A DNA stretch of 11,997 nucleotides from CAZPNX01 sp964518765 (lineage in GTDB: Bacteria > Edwardsbacteria > AC1 > EtOH8), in assembly GCA_964518765.1 (NCBI GenBank), contig CAZFJC010000040.1, positions 1-11,997 of the forward strand. Direction: 5' to 3'. Position numbers and translations under genes: made by a program. Below are positions 8,375 to 11,997 of the stretch, in pieces (the stretch's first letter is position 1; every line of letters starts with the position of its first letter). A model generated the notes under the pieces. The model had not been told where the DNA came from and made no database searches. It was given only the letters and a program-made list of their open reading frames with translations.

Positions 8375-11347
8375 ATGAAGACAGATCGGACAGTCGTGGA
8401 ACGCTACCTGGGGGGCGAGGCCGCCGGCAAACTGGCTCAGGGCAAGCTCGGCGAGGCCGAGCAGCGAGAGCTTTTGGGGCAGCTGGGCCGGATTTACCAG
8501 GCCATGCTTTCCTACCTGCCGTCGGGAGTCAGGAGACATGGCCTTGATCTGGCGGCCGGCAAGAAGGTGGAGCAAACCTTGCTGATGGCCGACGTCACCG
8601 GGTTCACCTCCATGTCCGAGAAGCTCTCGCGCATCGGCAAGGAGGGGGCCGAGGAGGTGACCAACATCATCAACAGCTACTTCTCCCCCCTGATAAAGAT
8701 AGTACTCAAATACGGCGGCGACGTCGTCTCCTTCGCCGGCGACGCCTTCACCGCCGGCTTCGAGCCGCTGCCGGGCGAGAGATCGCCCCACCACCTGAGG
8801 GCCCTGGCCGCTGTCCGTGAGTTGCAGGAGTTCGTCCGGAACTTCTCCGAGGTTAAGGTGTCGGCCGGCACCTTTCCCCTCAACCTTCACCTGGCGTTGC
8901 ATTCCGGAACGGCGTTGCTTTGCCGGCTGGGAGATCCCGCCGGGCAGATGGAATACCTGGTGGCCGGCAGCGCCACCCAGCGGGCGGCCGAGATCGAGGA
9001 GCATTCGGGCGCGGGCGAGGCCCTGGTCAGCCAGGAGCTCTACAAGCTGGTGGAGAAACAGATCAAAGCCGAGCCGGTTCCGGAGGCCAGGGCCTACCGA
9101 CTGACCTCGATCGACGTTAAGGCCGAGCCGGCGGCCGAAGCTGGGACGGCCTTGCCCGACGACATCGATCAGGCCTTGGCCGAGATGGAGAAGCTCAGGC
9201 CCTACATTTCTCCTTGGCTGCTGGCCACCATCATCGCCGACCCCCAGGCCGGAGGCTTCGCCGGGGAGCACCGCCGGGTTACCTCCCTGTTCCTAAACCT
9301 GTGGGGCCTGGACTTCGACGGGGACCCCCAGGCGGTCTCCAAGGCCCAGAACTACATCCGGGTGCTCGGCCAGACGGTCGACAAGTACGGGGGCTCGGTG
9401 AACAAGATCGACTTCTCCCAGCAGGGGCCACGGGTCTTCATCCTTTTCGGGGCCCCCAGCGCCCACGAGAACGACGAGGAGCGGGCCCTGCTCTGCGCCC
9501 TTGACCTGCTGGGCCACGAGGAGTTCAAGTACGGCGGCCTTAAGCAGAAATTCGGGGCCAACAGCGGATTCGTCTACGCCGGGACCATCGGATCGACGGT
9601 GCGGCGGGAGTTCACCGTCATGGGCGACGAGGTCAACCTGGCGGCCAGGCTGATGTCCTACGCCCAGGAGGGCCAGCTGGTGATCTCGGCGGCGATAAAC
9701 CGCAAGGCTGGGAAAAAGTTCGAAACCAAACCTCTGGGCGAGCGGGATTTCAAGGGCAAGTCGCACCCGGTGGCCATCTTCCAAGCTTTGGGCGAGAAAA
9801 AATACGGGGACGATATCTTCTCCCGTTGGGTTTCCGAGTCCAAGGCTATGGTGGGCCGGGATAACGAAAAGGCGGTGCTGGGCGAGGCTATCGAGAGGAC
9901 CATCTCCGGCAAGGGCCAGGTGCTCTCCATCGTCGGCGAGCCCGGCATCGGCAAGTCGCGCCTGTCTCGGGAGCTAATCCAAAACTGGCTAGAGCGCGGC
10001 TACACGGTCTTCGGAGGCAACTGCCAATCGTACGGCTCGGCCATCTCCTATCTGCCCTGGTCCGAGCTTTTAAAGGGCTACCTGGGCATCAAGGAGACCG
10101 ACAGCCTGGAGGAGAAAGAGGCCAAGATCCGCAAGATGCTGGGGATCATCGACCCCCAGCTGGCCGAGTGGGCCTGTCTGGTGGGCGAGGTGGTGGGGGT
10201 GCCCATGCCCGAGACCGACCTTACCAAATCCCTGGATGCCAAGCTGCGCCAACAGAGGCTGTTCGACCTGGTGTTGGACATCCTTTCCTGGGGCGCCCAG
10301 CAGGAGCCGCTGATGCTGATCATCGAGGACCTGCACTGGGCCGACAGCGCCTCCATGGGCCTTCTCAACTACGTGGCCCGCAATATCGGAGAGAAGCCCA
10401 TCCTATTGTGTCTGGTCTACCGGCCGATGGAGGCCAAGCAGGAGTTCACCACCAAGGAGTTCCACACCTCCCTAGCTCTCAAGGAGCTGTCGCAGGAGGA
10501 AAGCCAGCAGCTGATCCACACCCTGCTGGCCATCGAAGGCATGCCCAAGGAGCTCGAGGACCTGATACTGAAGAAGTCGCAGGGCAATCCCTTCTTCGTG
10601 GAGGAGGTCATCAAGTCCCTGATAGAGCAGAAGGTCATCACCCAGGAGGACGGCAAGTGGAAGGTGGCCACGGCCGACGTCAAATCGGTCAACATCCCGG
10701 ACACGGTCCAGGGGGTGATCATGAGCCGCGTCGACCGGCTGTCGCCCACGGCCAAGGATGTACTGCAGGTGGCCTCGTGCATCGGCCGGGAGTTCGAGTA
10801 CCCGGTGCTCTCGGCGGTCTATCCCAAGAAGATGGACCTGGGCCCGATCCTGTTAGACCTGGGGCGCTTCGACCTGGTGCTGTCGGAGAAGGAGAACCAC
10901 TACTTCTTCAAGCACATCATGACCCAGGAGGTGGCCTACGACAGCCTGCCCTTCAACCGGCGGCGCGAGCTGCACAACCACATCGGCGACTACCTGGAGG
11001 AGGCCTTCGGGGAGAAGGTGGAGGAGGTCATGGGCCTGCTGGCCCACCACTACTACTACGCCCAGAACTGGGAGCCGGCCTTCTTCTACTCGGTGGAGGC
11101 CGGGGACAACGCCCGCAAGGTCTACGCCAACCAGGAAGCCCTGGCCCACTACGACCGGGCCCTGGAGGTGTTCGACAAGATGGTGGAGGCCGGGATGCTG
11201 CCCGAGCTGACCCGGAGGATCCAGGAGGAGCTCAAGGCCCAAGAGGCGGAGAAGGCCAAAGCCGAGGGCAGAAGTGGTGAGGCGGCGACCCCTCGACCGC
11301 CCATCGACGCGGCTCAGGACAAGGGCATGGGGCAAGGGCCGTCCTGA
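8375..11347 (+). CDS. soluble-type adenylyl cyclase: two class III cyclase domains plus STAND/AAA ATPase
   Basis: Cytoplasmic protein of 990 aa predicted to make cAMP from ATP. ATG 8375 is chosen over TTG 8345 because AAAGG (8361-8365) lies 9 nt upstream. Cyclase domain 1 (about 65-235) has both metal aspartates, D73 (MADVTGF) and D123 (FAGDA), but Gln202/Glu206 replace the transition-state Asn/Arg. Domain 2 (about 300-470) has Asn308 at the first metal position and no second Asp, yet keeps K344 (VNKID), T414 (REFTVMG) and N421/R425 (VNLAAR). One composite site is expected. The Lys/Thr pair indicates ATP, not GTP. The ATPase has Walker A GEPGIGKS (521-528) and Walker B LMLIIEDLHWAD (646-657). 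One or two TPR-like helices (about 885-940) and a charged tail end the protein; relatives often carry longer repeat regions. The layout matches mammalian ADCY10 and bacterial relatives. The stimulus is unknown. Confidence 0.92.
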   Translation: MKTDRTVVERYLGGEAAGKLAQGKLGEAEQRELLGQLGRIYQAMLSYLPSGVRRHGLDLAAGKKVEQTLLMADVTGFTSMSEKLSRIGKEGAEEVTNIINSYFSPLIKIVLKYGGDVVSFAGDAFTAGFEPLPGERSPHHLRALAAVRELQEFVRNFSEVKVSAGTFPLNLHLALHSGTALLCRLGDPAGQMEYLVAGSATQRAAEIEEHSGAGEALVSQELYKLVEKQIKAEPVPEARAYRLTSIDVKAEPAAEAGTALPDDIDQALAEMEKLRPYISPWLLATIIADPQAGGFAGEHRRVTSLFLNLWGLDFDGDPQAVSKAQNYIRVLGQTVDKYGGSVNKIDFSQQGPRVFILFGAPSAHENDEERALLCALDLLGHEEFKYGGLKQKFGANSGFVYAGTIGSTVRREFTVMGDEVNLAARLMSYAQEGQLVISAAINRKAGKKFETKPLGERDFKGKSHPVAIFQALGEKKYGDDIFSRWVSESKAMVGRDNEKAVLGEAIERTISGKGQVLSIVGEPGIGKSRLSRELIQNWLERGYTVFGGNCQSYGSAISYLPWSELLKGYLGIKETDSLEEKEAKIRKMLGIIDPQLAEWACLVGEVVGVPMPETDLTKSLDAKLRQQRLFDLVLDILSWGAQQEPLMLIIEDLHWADSASMGLLNYVARNIGEKPILLCLVYRPMEAKQEFTTKEFHTSLALKELSQEESQQLIHTLLAIEGMPKELEDLILKKSQGNPFFVEEVIKSLIEQKVITQEDGKWKVATADVKSVNIPDTVQGVIMSRVDRLSPTAKDVLQVASCIGREFEYPVLSAVYPKKMDLGPILLDLGRFDLVLSEKENHYFFKHIMTQEVAYDSLPFNRRRELHNHIGDYLEEAFGEKVEEVMGLLAHHYYYAQNWEPAFFYSVEAGDNARKVYANQEALAHYDRALEVFDKMVEAGMLPELTRRIQEELKAQEAEKAKAEGRSGEAATPRPPIDAAQDKGMGQGPS

Positions 11348-11373
11348 GGACTGAAAAAGAAAAAGAGTTACCT

Positions 11374-11399
11374 TAGCCGCCCGGTAAAAAGGGCGGCTA
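11374..11399 (+). terminator. rho-independent-like terminator after the cyclase gene
   Basis: A perfect 9-bp stem, TAGCCGCCC (11374-11382) with GGGCGGCTA (11391-11399), and an 8-nt loop, 26 nt after the cyclase stop codon. The 3' side (TAATTATAAC) is AT-rich but lacks a long T run. It marks the end of the glmM-glmS-cyclase region. Confidence 0.65.
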
Positions 11400-11771
11400 T
11401 AATTATAACACAACATATCTTGGCATGTGCTGATTAATATATAGTAATATTTATAATATGCAATATACTATATATTTTACTTATCCGTATTATTTGGCAG
11501 GGGCGGACGCAAGAAGCCGACGGACATAAACCCGCTGCATAATTACGATCATAGGGGCTTAAGCTGGAAAAGCACAACGACAGACAGATCTTATTATCGA
11601 TTCTCCCGGCTATTTAAAGAAATTATGGGACGAAGCCTTTTCCGACCATCTCGACTTCGCGCCACCATCGGAAATACGCACCCGGAGCAGTATTATCGAG
11701 CCTGGCCGGGATAGTCTAGGGCGTTTATAAAATGGCTAACCTGAAAAGACAGGGTAATCAAACGCCTGTTT
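11400..11771. other. intergenic stretch, no convincing gene
   Basis: The first 90 bp are extremely AT-rich and hold the inverted repeat at 11436-11476. From about 11500 to 11730 composition is moderate. A frame ending at TAG 11712-11714 stays open for about 75 codons, but its only internal ATG is at 11625, it has no ribosome-binding site, and I recognise nothing in it. It could be a decayed gene fragment. Confidence 0.5.
11436..11476. repeat. AT-rich 11-bp perfect inverted repeat
   Basis: Arms AATATATAGTA (11436-11446) and TACTATATATT (11466-11476) are exact reverse complements with a 19-nt AT-rich spacer. It lies shortly after the cyclase terminator. It could be a protein-binding site or a chance product of low complexity. 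Confidence 0.35.
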
Positions 11772-11802
11772 TAAAAAGCCTCCCGCTATGGGCGGGGGAG
11801 CT
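11772..11802 (-). terminator. minus-strand terminator-like hairpin
   Basis: An imperfect GC-rich stem (AGCCTCCCGC at 11777-11786 against GCGGGGGAGCT at 11792-11802). Read on the minus strand, it is followed directly by TTTTT (complement of 11773-11777), as in a rho-independent terminator. It would stop transcription coming from the right; no T run follows on the plus strand. Confidence 0.4.
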
Positions 11803-11811
11803 GTGTATTCA

Positions 11812-11840
11812 TTGACCTAAAAAGGACAATCTGGTATAAT
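11812..11840 (+). promoter_or_regulatory. near-consensus sigma-70 promoter reading off the right end
   Basis: TTGACC (11812-11817), a 17-bp spacer and a perfect TATAAT (11835-11840), with TGG at 11832-11834 making an extended -10. It is the best promoter in the window. Transcription would start near 11847, seven bases before a strong stem-loop. The gene it serves must start near or beyond the window end. Confidence 0.7.
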
Positions 11841-11853
11841 TGACGTCCGGCGA

Positions 11854-11885
11854 GCCAAGACCCCCCGGGGGTTGGGGGGCTTGGC
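11854..11885 (+). terminator. GC-rich stem-loop at the predicted transcript start (terminator or 5' stabiliser)
   Basis: GCCAAG (11854-11859) pairs with CTTGGC (11880-11885) and six C (11861-11866) pair with six G (11874-11879). A11860 is the only bulge and the loop is 7 nt. It is followed by CTTTT (11886-11890), a short T run. Being at the very start of the predicted transcript, it may be a 5' stabilising hairpin or an attenuator rather than the end of a gene. Confidence 0.5.
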
Positions 11886-11997
11886 CTTTTGGCGTTCTGC
11901 CGAAGAGGGAAAATCGATTCATCCGCCAGTGGGTTATATAAAAAGGTAATGCATGGTGATTTCGGACCAAATATGATATATTTTTTGAATGAAAATA
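11886..11997 (+). other. probable leader region, gene beyond window
   Basis: AT-rich stretch downstream of the promoter at 11812-11840. Several ATG triplets occur (11949, 11973, 11989). An AAAAGG at 11941-11946 is too close to ATG 11949 to fit well, and no frame is long enough before the window ends, so no start is called. Confidence 0.35.

Noticed and set aside
11500..11714. About 75-codon open frame ending at TAG 11712
   Set aside because: No early start codon, no ribosome-binding site and no recognisable motif; noted only as a possible decayed fragment.

Overview
The window looks like a chromosomal segment of an uncultured, fairly GC-rich bacterium. Coding regions are GC-rich and the non-coding stretches are distinctly AT-rich. 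The phylum cannot be fixed from sequence alone. The mutase has an archaeal-like sugar loop and the adenylyl cyclase is of the soluble (ADCY10-like) type, which fits an environmental or candidate-phylum bacterium, but this is a weak inference.

Left part (284-2717): a tight same-strand signalling operon. It encodes a six-TM PAS histidine kinase followed by two stand-alone receiver proteins without output domains. Next comes about 640 bp (2718-3356) with no convincing gene but several perfect inverted repeats.

Middle (3357-5023): a remnant integrative module. Two palindromes flank a -35-like element, followed by a small excisionase-like HTH protein and a tyrosine recombinase broken by one in-frame stop and one frameshift. 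The recombinase still carries all its catalytic residues. It ends 13 bp from the 5' end of an intact tRNA-Thr(CGT), the opposite side from the usual integration geometry.

Right part (5067-11347): glmM-like mutase, then glmS, then a large cyclase-ATPase. GlmS makes glucosamine-6-phosphate and the mutase converts it to glucosamine-1-phosphate, for UDP-GlcNAc and cell-envelope synthesis. The third protein (990 aa) has two unequal class III cyclase domains, a STAND/AAA-type ATPase and a short helical repeat region. The metal-binding residues sit only in the first cyclase domain. The adenine-selecting and transition-state residues sit only in the second. This predicts one composite active site, as in mammalian soluble adenylyl cyclase. 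The gene appears to have its own promoter just behind glmS and ends at a terminator (11374-11399).

Right end (11400-11997): no convincing gene. It holds an AT-rich inverted repeat, a minus-strand terminator-like hairpin, and a near-consensus promoter (11812-11840) that reads straight into a strong stem-loop. Several promoter candidates in the window share a TGG triplet directly before the -10 hexamer.
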